A stretch of DNA of 64,000 nucleotides from Larix kaempferi. Lineage: Eukaryota; Streptophyta; Pinopsida; Pinales; Pinaceae. Positions 24,369-36,949 of this stretch are shown here, in pieces. The notes under the pieces were generated by a model that saw nothing but the letters and a program-made list of their open reading frames with translations, made no database searches and was not told the origin of the DNA. Within the stretch, counting starts at the first letter, position 1, and each line of letters opens with the position of its first letter. Where the stretch lies: positions 570,001 to 634,000 of the forward strand of contig BSBM01001439.1 in assembly GCA_027924585.1 (NCBI GenBank). The letters run 5' to 3'. Position numbers and translations under genes: made by a program.

Positions 24369-26581
24369 AGAACATTGCTTCATAGTTTTCAATTTGAATG
24401 TCATTTTCAGTTGATTTCTTGTCACAAGCCATTTTATTTTCCATTTGCCTCTTAAACTAGTTTCGCCATCAGATCTTCACTTTGAAGAGTTTGATTACCT
24501 TCCTCTGAGTTTGTACTTCTCATTTTCAAACCCTTTCATGCTCACTTTTTGGAGAATTGGTTCAGTTTTGAACTTAGATCTCGCTTGTTGCATCTGGTTA
24601 GTGGACTCAGAGCAAAATTGTGTCATTTTTTATCTCTGTTCTTTTCCTGTTGGTCTGTCGTCGCAACCCTTCTATTGGTCTTCTGTGACACCGTTGCACT
24701 TCCCGCATTGGTGAACTGCAATGTCACACTGTGTACAAGCATAGAGTGCGTCGATCTGCCAAATTTGCCATACAGGAATCCCTTCTCCATTTCTGATTTG
24801 ATTTTTGGTTTGTGTGCAAACTCCCTCTGTACTGTAAGATCCAGTCAGAGACCCCATTTTGATTTCTGCGTGTTGAGTTGTTTGGTTTTATTTGGAGTTG
24901 TTTTGGGTTCCATCTTGGACAAGTCTGAGATTTGGTAGTGGTGGACACTCTTGTCTCCCCCACCTGCATCCACTCACCCTTACATTCCCTCCTCTCCTTT
25001 CCAAATCTGATCATTGTATTGGATCGGTTTCCAGACCTCATTTGCATTCATTGTTGAGCTTTGCTTGCTTTAATGTTTCTTGTTGCTGATTGATTTTGAG
25101 TGTTTGTGTGTACTTTCAGTCCATTGAGTGCTCATCTTTTCTTGAGATTTTATGAGTTATTCAAGTGCTGCAAGTAGTCTTTTCATTTCAGTATTTGTGT
25201 TTAAAAAGCACTGTTGTTATCAAGTTGTTATTTTGATATGTCCATTGAAAAATAAAAAGTACTTTATTTCCATCATTTCTCAAGCTCATTTGAAGAATTG
25301 CATATGCATTGGAATGTCTCATTTGTAGATCTTTTGGAAAAGTTGAAAGAAAGTTGCATTATTTGTGTTTTTCACGAATTATGAGTTGCTCATTTTCTTG
25401 AAAAATTCGAATAGATATCAAGTTAGTGCAAAAGTAGTTCCGTGCTTGGAAAGTTAAATGCATATTTTGGTTTTTATGCTTTTAGGCCATTGTAGTGAAA
25501 GTGAAAAGCTTGCATACTCTACTTAGAAATTCTCCCCTTTCATTACTTAGCATCATTTTTGTTTTGAAAAGATAAAAGAAAAAGAAAAACATGCTTTGAT
25601 TTGGTTTAGTAGTGTTGTGTCTTTTGTGTTTCGCTTGAAAAGGAAAAGAACATTTCATAGTCAATTTTTGGTAGATTTGGGATTGCATTGCATTGTGTTG
25701 CTTTAGTAAAATTGGAAAGAAGTTTCTCCCTCCCATACATAGAGTTCATCAAAGGAAAAGTGTAATTTTTGCATGTAGTTAGGGCTTGCATTATGTTTAC
25801 GATTATGTACTCACCTCGTGCATTCACCTAACCGTCCAGATAAAATTAACGTTAGAAATAGGGTAAGATTTTTAGTAACTTGTGTATAAGTTAGAGACGT
25901 GTTCTGGCGTCGTTAATCATGGCAACTGTTGTTATTTTCCAGCATTGTATCCCGGGGGTATTGTAGTATTCCACGTACTTATCAGTATATCGAGCTCTTT
26001 CACGTACCCACCAAGTACCACACGTACTTGGCGTATATCGAAAGGTGTTTCACGTACTCGGTAGTATATCGGAAGGTCTCTTGCTGAACAGTTGTGCATT
26101 AGACAGCACCACTACGGATTTGAGCTCCCATGTACCTTGCGTATATCGAGAGATACCTTTAGGATTCCTGAAATCAACTGAGTTAACCTTTTGGCTATCT
26201 TGGCGGAGCAATACAACGAGAACAACACTCAGGGAGATTACTACCGACGTACCGTCTAGGTAATCGGGTATTCAGGCAAGGGTACGGTCCCAATCCTCCT
26301 TGTCGCGTTTTACTGTTGGACCCTGCGGTATATAGCGATTTGTGAAGCCTTGACAATCCTGTGAGGTTCTAGACCGTTGAATCCACTCTTATAACATAAG
26401 TTTGCTTGTGGCCTTAGTTTGTGTAGGGTTTTTCTGGTCTGCTTTTCTTTTGTGTTGCTTTCCTTAGGAGAAACTTTTTGTTTGAGTCACTCTGGTTGAA
26501 TTTCCTTGGAGAAGGTCTTGCAGGATTCAGAATTTGCCACCCGAATATCCCCTTAACCAGGAGGTAATTTCGAGGGTAAGA
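24369..26581 (+). other. Element B untranslated leader with a repeated CACGTAC...TATATCG motif
   Basis: About 2.2 kb without a convincing gene. Between about 25970 and 26160 a composite motif recurs four times: CACGTACTTATCAGTATATCG, CACGTACTTGGCGTATATCG, CACGTACTCGGTAGTATATCG and CATGTACCTTGCGTATATCG. A frame at 24549-24938 is open but has no recognisable domain. Confidence 0.55.
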
Positions 26582-29537
26582 ATGGATCCACAAGCCAGGG
26601 TCGGGTCACATGAAGTGGAAAACCCCACTTTGAATGTTGGAGGACTTTTGCTTCCTCAAACTCCAGATTCATTGGCTTCTCATTCCCCACAGGGTGAAGA
26701 AGCACAAATCCCCACTTCACAAGACTTACCTCCCATTTCGCCGAGAGAGCCTGGATCTTTGGAATGGATGAATCAATCCCAGGACGACCCCACAGCAGCT
26801 GCTGGTCCTTCAACAACTTATTGGACATCTTCTCTAGGCCACCCAGTGGCCCATTTTTCCATTGCATCCCCACCCAGTTGGCCTACCCCTGAAGGAATCT
26901 TCGCACCCATTCATGATCGTTCGGAACGATTACGTGTTAGGGGTGATGAACTTCGAAGACAGAGTCTTTCACAAAGGGTAGAAGACCTGCCGTTATACTC
27001 TTACCAACCACTCCCAAGTCGTGTGTTATCTTTTGAGTCACCAGAATCATCCATGCAACACGTGGCCACGGCTGAAACTGGTCAACCATCCATTCCTGCA
27101 CATGCATCCCCTAGACAGGAGACCAGTTCAGTACCTCTCACGACCCAACCTGTTGAAGCACAATAGTCCAACACACCTGCGATCACCACGGTTACGTTAC
27201 CTGCTCCTCCCCCACCTCAAAATTCGAGGGAAGGATACTCTTTACCCCCTACCTTCCTTACAAGTAACGTTAATCCTACGGCGAATAACCAACAACCAGT
27301 GTTGGGTCAACCTTTACTTAGTGGTCAGCAAGTTGTTGTTGGGGGGAAACCCCCTTCTCTTAACCATAATACTACAGCAGGAGTTCCCATCGGGCCTTTC
27401 GTTGGAAATTACTTACCTCTCATACCTTCCACTACGGGACTATCCCATATTGGGGGACCATCCAACGTAATTCAACCTCCATTGAGTCAAGCGTATCCAG
27501 GTCATCCTAACCCTGTGCCGGGTCAAATTAATCTAGGAAACACACTCTATGGGGTACCCTACCCCGGAAATCCTTACACTCTATGGGGACAACAAATTTT
27601 TTATACAACATGAACCCCCACTTATAGTCCCTCAAGTCCCTCCACCCCCATTTGGTCCATCCCCACCTCCCATTGGAGGTGGTGGGCCCTCACATAACTT
27701 TAGAGGAGGCAGACCTCTACCTTCTGGTAGAGGACCACCTCATTTTGGTCATCACGGCCCACCCCCCCTGGTGGAGGCGGTGGAGGACCACCCCCTCCTA
27801 GAGGTGGTGGTGGTGGAGGACCATCCCACCCCGGTGGTGGTGGTGGAGGACCTTCTCATCCTGGTGGCAGTGGTGGTGGACCACCACCCTACTATGGTGG
27901 AGGTGGCAGAGGAGGCTCTTACCCTTTCGGCGGTGGCCCACCACCCCCTCTCGGCGGAGGTGGTGGAGGCCCATCCTATTCCGGTGGTGGTAGCGGACCA
28001 CCACCTCCTCCCGGCGGAGGCGGTGGTGGCCCATCCTACCCTGGAGGTGGTGGTAGACCCCCACCATTTAGAAGCGGCCCATCCCCCCTCCACCCGCGGT
28101 GGAGGAGGGCCCCCACCTTATGGTAATGGGCCACCTTATTATGGTAATGGACCACCTTACTATGGCGGCGGACCTGCATTCGGTTTGGGCGGCCCATACC
28201 CCTATGGCCAGTTTCCTCCTGGAACACCCTATGGTCAGTCAATACAAGATCCCACAGGTCCTTACATGCCTTATCAGTACTATCAGTACTGGCAACCTAA
28301 TCCGTAGCTTCCCTTTTTGGCTACTTTGGACCTAGCTGACTTGTCTCGCTTGACCAACGACCCTATCTACCACAGAACTAACTGTACACCCATTCTGGTG
28401 AAACTTCCATCAGATATCCCAAAATTTGATGGAAAGTCGGGTGAGGATCCTACAAACCACGTGATGACATACCACTTATGGTGTTCATCCAACTCCTTGA
28501 TGGACGACTCGATTCATCTCAGGTTATTCCAACAGACTCTCACTGGTTCGGATGCCAAGTGGTATATTGAACTAACACCCCATTCTTTTCCTGATTTTGG
28601 TTCTCTTGCTATGAACTTTTTGACTCATTTCCAGCTGCCTATACGGTATGAAATTGGTACAGAGCTTTTAACCTCGCTCCGTCAAAATACCGCTACTCAT
28701 ATTTCACATCATATACATGAGTGGAGGAGGAGACGACGTCTCATTAAGGCTCCTATTCCAGATCAACTCCTAGCAGATTGGTTTACGAAGTCTCTCATAC
28801 CTACCATAGCACGAGATGTTTCCATGGGAGGCGCTGTCAATGAGGAACAAGCCATCGCTTGTGCCCATTTGCTAGACTTAGTCTATGCTCAATTTGGCAC
28901 GTTGTTTGATATTCTTCTCGACATGCCCTGCAACACTTACGACCTCGTGAAACCACCCAAGGGACCCCTAGCCAATGGCATCATTGGATCCCTTCACGGC
29001 GAGCCTTCCTCTCAAACTATTGGTTTGTCGAACGCCCAGGTTTCTTCCCCATCACCAACACAGGCTGGTCACAACACCACCAAATCATCCACTCCTACTG
29101 TCACCAAAGAAGTGAATTCTGTTTCATCAGCTTCACCTCAAAAGTCTGGTGGTAAGAAAAAGAACAAAGGGAAACGTAAGAAATATTCCACCCAATAGGA
29201 ACAAAAGAGCACCTCTGATGATTAACATAAAATAAAGTTGAAGTATCCTTGCCTACTGTGTGGTGATGATCACTTTTCTAAAGAGTTCCCCCATAGAGAC
29301 AAAGTTCAAAAGTTTCTCAAGGGAAAACACACACCCGCAGTTCTCAACGACCCCTTCCCTGCTCAAAATCAACAGTCGATTGCTCACACTTCTTCTTCCC
29401 AAGGAGAAGCATCCACCACCGCACATGTTCTCATGGTACGTAATGAGACTATTAACTTGAACACCTGTTCTCGTTCGTATGACTCCGTTCCGACCAAAGA
29501 ACCTATTGGAAGTAATAGTGAAAAAGCTTCCACTTGA
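26582..29537 (+). pseudogene. gag: Element B gag with Pro/Gly-rich tract and degenerate zinc knuckle
   Basis: The first ATG of the frame is at 26582 (MDPQARVGSHEV); upstream in-frame codons lack ATG. A Ser/Pro-rich N-terminal part runs to a TAG at 27164 and continues in phase. From about 27620 to 28300 is a Gly/Pro tract (runs such as GGGGPPP and YGNGPPYYGNGPPYYGGG), read partly out of frame owing to frameshifts near 27770 and 28090 that cancel. After a TAG at 28305 comes the capsid domain (KFDGKSGEDPTNHV, GSDAKWYIELTP). After further stops around 29197 a knuckle CLLCGDDHFSKEF shows the final Cys replaced by Phe. Most stops look like Gln-to-stop changes. Confidence 0.85.
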
Positions 29538-30426
29538 TGCCCGACGTCACTGTACCGGCTGCTCCTCTCACCATTGAGAAGCCCTCTTTCAAGTTAGTGT
29601 TGCGTCCACCCAAGAGCACGATTATAAAATCGGTTTTCAATCCTAATGCTCGGGATGCTCAAAAATACAACATTGTAGAGGACCTAGCACAAGCTCCTTG
29701 TGCTATGTCGACGCTCGAGGTCTTGCAAAACTGTCGGAATCAGCGCAAGACTCTCCTCACTGCCATTGCTGCAGTTGACCCGGATTCATCGAATACCATC
29801 ATGTTCTGGCTAGAATACTTCAAACCAAGGCTCTCCCATCAATTGGCATTTCAAGTTGCTACAAACATTGTTGGGAAGATAATCCATTGTACCATTTTGG
29901 ACGAAGGAGCCTCTACGTCAGTCATGTCGATTGCATGTTGGAGAGCCATTGGCTCTCCCGAGTTGAACTGTTCTCCTATCACTTTGAGAGCCTTTGACGG
30001 ATGTGGCTTTCAACCTCATGGGCTGTTACAAGCTTTACCAGTCGAGCTGGAGGGAAAGACCGCAACCCTTAACGTGGAAGTAGTCGCTGCCCTGTTAGAT
30101 TATAACATTCTGCTTGGTTGTAACTGGTTTTACGCCATGACTGCGGTCACATCATCTATCTTCCACATAGTACAGTTCCCCCATCAAGGTCGAATTGTCA
30201 CAGTCGATCAACTGGATTTATGCACACCTAACACCACTGCTCACCTGGGCGATAACGTTCCTTCGATTGGACAATCTTCGCAAAAGTATGAGAGTGTGGG
30301 GGTCGGCCTCCAGTAAGGATTCATCCCTTATGGGTGTCTTTCCTACTTCGGATCCCCCAAACCATGTTGCCACGGTGAACATGATCTCCTCGCAGATTTC
30401 ATCTATACCTAACTCCATTGATTCAT
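29534..30426 (+). pseudogene. pol: Element B protease region, split by element D
   Basis: A frame shifted relative to the gag end, starting near MPDVTVPAAP. The aspartic protease signature region is TILDEGASTSVMS (Asp at 29900-29902), a D-E-G variant of the D-S/T-G motif; I believe this variant occurs in other Tat-type proteases, but that is from memory. The flap side YNILLGCNWFYAM follows. A TAA interrupts near 30316. The segment is cut at 30426 by element D. Joining 30426 directly to 33690 restores the reading phase (SIDS then WLVPDVATTH), which supports the insertion boundaries. Confidence 0.8.
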
Positions 30427-31038
30427 TGATCCGGATTTATGTGGGAATGAAATGAAAGAGTAGATACATAATCATATACAGAGATACATTTCAAAGAACA
30501 CAGTGATACAATAAACACATATTCTATTAAATAGCGGAAATAGAACAGACTATAAATACAACAACTAGAATGGTGGTAGCTATCTCTGGGAAGAGATGTG
30601 TCCGCTATGCTCATTAGTGCCAAGATGATTACAAAGAGAGGCTGAAAGGGCATATTTATCATAAGCATGAGGGAAAGAATCCCAAACATCCAAAAACCTA
30701 ACCCTAGAAGATGAACTGTCATAAAGTTTGCGGCCCAAGGTGGTTAGTTGAACAGTCAACTTCCCAGGGTCATAACTTTTGCATACGATCTCCATTTAGG
30801 GTGCTCGATAGCCCGTTGGAAAGGTCTATCCGAGATTTACAAATTTTGACCAAAAAAAATTGTAGCTAGAAAAAATTTGGCCCCCTAAATCGCCAAAAAA
30901 GGTCGTTTAGGGCTTCAAAACGACCCCAGAAGTTTAGGACCCAAAAAACCGTAGAAAAATTACTAGAAAATTGGCAAAATGAGAAATTGTTTTGAGCCAG
31001 TGGAATAGGTGGGTGGCCACCGATATCCATCTGGATCA
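30427..31038 (-). repeat. Element D 3' LTR (612 bp)
   Basis: On the minus strand it starts TGATCCAGATGGATATCGG at 31038 and ends ATAAATCCGGATCA at 30427. It is bounded by ttcat on the left and by the polypurine tract on the right. Confidence 0.92.
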
Positions 31039-31051
31039 ATCCTCCCCCCTT
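31039..31051 (-). promoter_or_regulatory. Element D polypurine tract
   Basis: Reads AAGGGGGGAGGAT on the minus strand and abuts the TGATCCAG start of the 3' LTR. Confidence 0.88.
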
Positions 31052-31208
31052 AGGAAGAAATGGTCTCCATTGTGTCAAATCCCTTATCATATGTCAAGCT
31101 TTGTGTCGATTTGAGCTCCTGGTGCAGCATTTGCTGAAGTGGAAAGGTTGCCTTACTTTGACATCTTCAGAGGGTTGTAATTGTTGTTGATGGATGCGCT
31201 AGAGATGT

Positions 31209-32939
31209 TTAACAGTTTTGGTTGTTGTAGTATCCTTGGTCTGCACCGGTGTGGATGGTTTCTTTTTGGAGCAACACCTTGAATGCGTGGCCTTGCACTA
31301 TAGAGGTACTCGAATAGGCGATGCTACACTGAATTTGTGTTCTTTTTTTCTGCTGAGTAGAAGGATAATGTGCAGAGGTTGTGGATGTCTCTGCGATTTG
31401 ATGTTCTCCTTCAGTGGTAATTGTGAATAGGGAAAATTTCCCAGTGTGGGAGATTATCTTCCTGCCCTGCTTAGTTGGGGTAGGTGCAACTATCTCTGGT
31501 ATCCGATAGAATTGTCCTCCCAAAGCGACAATGACACTGCGAGGTCATGATTCATATACAACATGACGCTTCCGCATATATGGCTATCCTAAAAGAACAT
31601 CACATACTTCAAGTGGGGCCACATCACACAATACCTCATCTTTGAAGGGCTTAATGCCATATGGTAGGCGACATTGGTGACTGACGTGGATTCCTCGTCC
31701 TTGGCTTGGCCATCCAATGGTGTATGGTTGTGGGTGTGGTGTTATTGGTAGCTCAAATCTCTTGATGACTTCTGTTGAGATCAGGTTCTTCAGGCTGCTA
31801 CTGTCCACAACAAAGTGTAGGGAAATTCCCTTCACCCACATCTGTGAGTGGAAAAGGCCCTCCTCTGCCTCTGACTCTTCAGTTTCCTCTGGTTGAATCT
31901 GCGTGGTGGAAACAATGACATTGGGTTCTGCATCAATGATCTACTTCCCTTTTTCCGCAGCTGTGAAATCAAGTTCTAATTCAGAATTAGAAATGGGATC
32001 TGATTCTGAAGCTTTGATCTCAGCCACCAATGACTGTTTTGAGCGACATTCATCAGTGTTGTGCCATGGGCTTTTATGGAACTCGTACCACTTCCTGGTT
32101 TTCTTCTTTGTCTTTTCGTTACCCTTCTTTTCTTGTGGTTGGGACTGGTTGTTCTTTCTGTGCCCCGTGTTCTGCGAGCCAGAGTTTCCCTTGCCCTTCT
32201 TTTGCGCAGGTTCGAAGTCACGCTTGTTCTTTTGCTGAAATTTCTGCTCAATTTTGACAGCATATCGATATGCGGATCCGAGTGAAGAGATTTCCAGGAA
32301 ATCCATCTCTGTTCATATGTACTGGTGTAGGCCACTACGATATTTTAGTACTAGGTGCCGCTCGGAGTCCTTGATACCTAGCTTTGTGCGCAAGGTATGA
32401 AATTTGTTGGTGTACTCCAACACCATTTGGTCCCTCTCTTGATGCAGAATGGTCCATTTTGTGTACTGGTCATCATATTTTCCAACAAGGTAATATTGTT
32501 CCTTGACGACATCTATAAAAGAGGCCCAAGTGGGATTGGAATATTCAAACAATCCAGACTCGTCTGATGAGTTTTGCTCACAATAAGTTTTCCACCAATT
32601 TTTGACATGGGGGACAACCTTGAGGAGTGCAGAGACGATCTTTTCCCAGTCGAAAAAATTGTGGACATAGAAATACCCTTCTAGTAGATTTAACCATTTA
32701 TATATGGCATCAGCATCGATTTGGCCTTCAAATAAAGGGATATCAAAGTTAACTTGTACCTTGAAGGGAGTCGCATCTCCGAAATGGCTGCTTGTAGAAG
32801 GTGTATCTATTGCCGTCGGCATGTGTCGAAGGATCTGGGAGAAATTATCCATCATCTCGTTCCTCTGTCGCGCGAGGGATTCCTCGAGAAATAACTTGAT
32901 AGGATCTCCTGCTCCGTCGTCTCTCTTTTCATCCTCCAT
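31209..32939 (-). pseudogene. gag: Element D gag plus protease-like polyprotein
   Basis: A single phase of about 577 codons from the ATG at 32939 (MEDEKRDDGAGDP) to 31209, with no frameshift. Three internal stops interrupt it: TGA at 32313, TAG at 31941 and TAG at 31584. The gag capsid region includes FEGQIDADAIYKWLNLLEGYF and KEQYYLVGKYDDQYTKW. A nucleocapsid-like His/Cys cluster WYEFHKSPWHNTDEC lacks the first expected Cys. A protease-like segment follows (HFVVDSSSLKNLIS, then CDVLLG), with D-S-S instead of D-S-G. The C-terminal ~120 residues are unrecognised. No RT box occurs before the polypurine tract. Confidence 0.85.
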
Positions 32940-33057
32940 GGGAGGCCGTTTGGGCCAGCAAGAGTGATATTCCCCAAGTGAAACTAGTTTGAGACCCAAC
33001 TCTCTATATCTTGACCTCGTCAGGGACATGCACCGAGAAACAATCAAAGAGCAGATT

Positions 33058-33069
33058 GCTCTGATACCA
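33058..33069 (-). promoter_or_regulatory. Element D primer-binding site (initiator-Met type)
   Basis: TGGTATCAGAGC on the minus strand, two bases after the 5' LTR end. An exact match to the common plant initiator-Met tRNA primer site. Confidence 0.92.
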
Positions 33070-33070
33070 C

Positions 33071-33684
33071 TGATCTAGATTTATGTGGGAACGAAATGAA
33101 AGAGTAGATACATAATTATATACAAAGATACATTTCAAAGAACACAGTGATACAGTAAACACATATTCTAATAAATAGCGGAAATAGAACAGACTGTAAA
33201 TACATCTAGAATGATGGTAGCTATCTCTGGGAAGAGATGTGGCCGCTATGCTCATTCGTGCCAAGATGATTACAAAGAGAGGTCGAAAGGGACTATATAT
33301 CATAAGCATGAGGGAAAGAATCCCAAACATCCAAAAACCTAACCCTAGAAGATGAACTGTCATAAAGTTTGCGGCCCCAAGGTGGTTAGTTGAACAGTCA
33401 ACTTCTTAGGGTCATAACTTTTACATACGATCTCCGTTTGAGGCGCTCGGTAGCCCGTTGGAAAGGTCTATCCGATATTTACAACTTTCAACTGGGGCCA
33501 AATGTATGCTATTGGCAACTAGTTGGCCCCCCAAATCGCCATAAAAGGTCGTTTAGGGCCTCAAAACGGCCCCGGAAGTTTAGGACCTGAAAAACCATAG
33601 AAAAATTACTAGAAAATTGGCAAAATGGGAAACTGTTTTGAGCAAGTGGAATAGGTGGGTGGCCACTGATATCCATCTGGATCA
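33071..33684 (-). repeat. Element D 5' LTR (614 bp)
   Basis: Near-identical to 30427-31038, with TGATCCAG...TAGATCA ends on the minus strand, flanked on the right by ttcat. It differs from its partner by scattered substitutions and a short internal difference near 33490-33520. Confidence 0.92.
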
Positions 33685-33689
33685 TTCAT

Positions 33690-36600
33690 GGCTTGTACCT
33701 GATGTAGCCACCACACACCTGATTGGAGACACCATGCCTCTGTCACCCGCTGAACTCATGTACGAGGCTATCCAATCAGCACCGGAGGACCACTTAGCTA
33801 TGGCCTCCACCTCCTGTTCTCTACAACGGACATCATCCGATCCTCTGCTACAAAATTTTCATTATGACGAGTCCATTATGGAAATCATGAGTGCAGATGA
33901 TCCTCCGTGGGAAGACCTCCATCATCGTTCGTCTTTCTTTCCCTTTTTGGACACTGTGGAGAACAACATTCGCACCATCTTTACACCAGATATCTACTCT
34001 GGCTCTCATTCCTCGATACTTGCATGTCAAACGAACTTCGAAGGCAAATTAGCCAACATTGATCCTACCAATTTGATAGACATTTTAGTTACTCCTGGTG
34101 TAGTCGAACACATTCAGTTAGGCCATAAGTGTTCCCCTGAAGAAGTCATCATCGCCATGGCCTTATTCAAGCGATTCCGAGACATGTTCGCTTGGACCTA
34201 TGAGGAGATGCCTAGGATAGACCCCTCCATTGTTTCACACGAAATTAAAACCTATCCTGACGTCAAACCCGTCCACCAAATGCGGCAATCAAGGCAGAGA
34301 ATGAGAAACTCTTGAAGGATGGCTTCATTTACCTTGTCTCGTTGACAGAACGGGTCTCAAACATCGTCCCTGTTAATAAAAAGCAAGGGACCATCCGTGT
34401 CTATGTCAATTATTGGGATCTCAACAAAGCTTGTCCCAAGGACAACTACCCGACTCCCTTCATCGATCGAATTATCGACAATTGTGTTGGAAGTGTCATT
34501 TTTTCATTCATGGATGGCTTTTCCGGATACAACCAAATTAAGATCCACCCCGCCGACCAACACAAGACTGCATTCATCTATCCTTGGGGAACATTTGCAT
34601 ATCGTAAACTTCCGTTTGGTCTTAAAAACGATGGTGCTACATTCCAGCGGGCCATGTCGTATGCCTTCCATGATGTGAAGGACTTTGTGGAACCCTACTT
34701 GGATGACCTCCTCGCCCACTCAAAGCAACGTGAGTTCCACTTAGATCATCTGACGGTCGTTTTCTTTAGATGCAAGTGTTACAATATTCGTCTGAATCGT
34801 CATAAGAGTATTTTTTGTGTCGAGTCTAGACGCCTCTTAAGTTTTATCATCTCGAAAGATCGAATCCGTATTGATCCCTTGAAGGTGGAAGCCATCGTCG
34901 CTCTTCCACCTCCAACGAACATTATGGAACTTCAGAGTCTGCAAGGAAGAGAAACTTATTTACGGCGTTTCGTCTGTAATTTTGTGCAAAAGACACAGGG
35001 TTACATGAAATTGATGAAAAAGGACGTCCCATTTATTTGGGATGACCAAGATCAACAATCTTTCGATAGCTTGAAACATGCCATTGCGCATTCCCCTGTG
35101 ATCCAACCGCCGAATTACTATCGATATTACATTCTATATCTTGTCACTTTTGACACCACTATCGCCATGGTTTTGGTGCAGGAAGACCAGAACGCCCAAG
35201 AACATGTGATCTACTATGCTAGTAAAGGTCTCATTGATGTTGAAACTCGCTATTCACATGTTGAGAAGCTCGCTCTTGTGGCAGTCATGGACATGTAGAA
35301 GTTTCGACATTACATTTTGCTTCTCACCACCACCATCATCGCTGATTCGAATCCCATGTACCACGTTCTGACTCGTCAAGTGCTTGGGGGCAAGTAATCA
35401 CGCTGGATCGTGATACTGCAGAAATTCGATCTTCTTTTCAAAAAATCCAAGTCGAAAAAGTCTTTGGTGTTTGCTGAGCTCATCTGCGACCACCCTTGTA
35501 CTGATTTCAAATCTGAGCCCAATGACTCTTTTCCGAATGAGTCATTGTTTCTTATCAGTACATCTGATCCATGATATGGAGATATCACATTGTATCTTCA
35601 AACCCAATGTTTCAGCCCTGAATTGTCTCGTGATGACTGTTGTCACATACGCCACCATGCAAAGTATTACCTGATCATCAGTGATACTTTGTATCGTCGT
35701 GGTATCGATTCTATCCTTCGATGTTGTCTGACTCATGATGAGGCTGAACACGTTCTGAATGAATGTCATGCTGGGGCGTCTGGCGATCACCTCTCTGGGA
35801 TGGCTATAGCCCAAAAGATTCTTCGCGTTGGATATTATTGGTCATCTATCTTCAAAGATTGCATTGCGGCCATAAAAAAATGTCCTCCATGTCAACATTT
35901 TCATATGAAAAAGTGCACCCATCCCGCCCCGTTACACCCGGTTATTGTCGTTGGCCCCTTCGCTAAATGGGGCATTTATTTCATGCATTGTAAGCCTACC
36001 TCGGCCGGGGGGCATAGTTACGTCATTGTAGCTATGGAATAATTTACAAAGTGGGCCGAGGCAATTCCTACATACACGAATGACGGCAAGACCACCGCAC
36101 TCTTCATGTTTAATCATGTAATAACGTGGTTTGGAGTTCCTCAAGCGATAGTTACTGAACATGGTTCTCACTTTATGAACCATATGGTTGACGAGTTGAG
36201 CGATAGATTGGGTTTTCACCATGAAAACTCAACACTGTACTACCCACAGTCAAATAGACAGGTCAAGGCCATTAACAAGGTCTTGAATACTATGGTCCAA
36301 CGTATGGTGGGTGCGCACAAGGCCAATTGGAATAATATGCTATTCTTCGCACTGTGGGCTTTTCGAACCTTCGTTAAAACCGCCACTAGATTTACTCCCT
36401 TCCAACTAGTGTATGGATTGGAGGCTGTCCTTCCTATCAAGTGCGAGATTTCGTCTCTCAAGCTCGCCATCGAACTTCTCCCAAACACTACTGTCGAGGA
36501 AGAACGCTTCATCTACTTAGCTAAGCTCGATGAGACTCGTTGAGACGCCGCTCTTGCCAACGAGGCTCATAAGAAACGCATCAAAGCGTAGTATGACATG

Positions 36601-36816
36601 TCGGTAGAACCTCGTACCTATAGCGAAGGAAATTTGGTCCTCACATACCACCAAAAACATGATAAGCTGGGGGTAGGAAAGTTTGAGTCCATGTGGCTTG
36701 GACCTTACATAGTGAAACGCGTCCTAGAGAAGGGAGCTTACGAGCTTGAAGACTACGACGGGATATATTTGGGTGAGCCCTGCAATGGGCTCTACCTGAA
36801 GAGGTACTATGCCTAA
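33690..36816 (+). pseudogene. pol: Element B pol: RT, RNase H and catalytically dead integrase
   Basis: Continues the protease frame beyond element D. A frameshift near 34312 separates a linker from RT, which has SFMDGFSGYNQIKIHPADQ and a YLDD box at 34696-34707. RNase H follows (TFDTTIAMVL, YYASKGL), with TAG at 35296 and further stops around 35395 and 35574. Integrase retains HHCC-like residues (NECHAGASGDH, CPPC). Each DDE position differs from the Tat consensus as I recall it: Tyr at 35977-35979 (GIYFMHC), Glu at 36157-36159 (VTEHGSHF) and Lys at 36265-36267 (QVKAINKV). The C-terminal part ends LYLKRYYA and stops at 36816. It cannot integrate itself. Confidence 0.9.
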
Positions 36817-36949
36817 GTCTTTCATGCATAAGTACTGTTGTATATACTGTACATGGCATGTGTGTGTTTTTGTATGGTGTGACGCTTTGATTTTTTGCGT
36901 GTTTAGGTCTTGTTTTGTTTCTTATACCATGCTCTGTCTGCGTGTGCAG

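Larger units (their letters stand above)
30427..33684 (-). mobile_element. Element D: gag-protease-only LTR element, minus strand, nested in B
   Basis: A structurally complete insertion: target duplication ttcat at 30422-30426 and 33685-33689, LTRs of 612 and 614 bp, an exact initiator-Met primer site and a polypurine tract. The internal region is only 2032 bp and encodes gag plus a protease-like segment in one frame; RT, RNase H and integrase are absent. It is therefore non-autonomous and must have used enzymes from a relative. The LTRs are very similar by eye, so it is probably younger than B. Confidence 0.93.

Noticed and set aside
24445-25047. Overlapping frames on both strands of the element B leader
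   Set aside because: Both strands are open with no motif; the position between primer site and gag argues for untranslated leader.
27752-28093. 113-codon minus-strand open frame rich in Ser/Thr/Trp
   Set aside because: It is the complement of the Gly/Pro-coding repeat tract in element B gag; the composition comes from GGT/CCA repeats.
31903-32285. Plus-strand open frames rich in Phe, Leu and Cys
   Set aside because: They are antisense shadows of the Lys/Gln-rich nucleocapsid part of element D gag.
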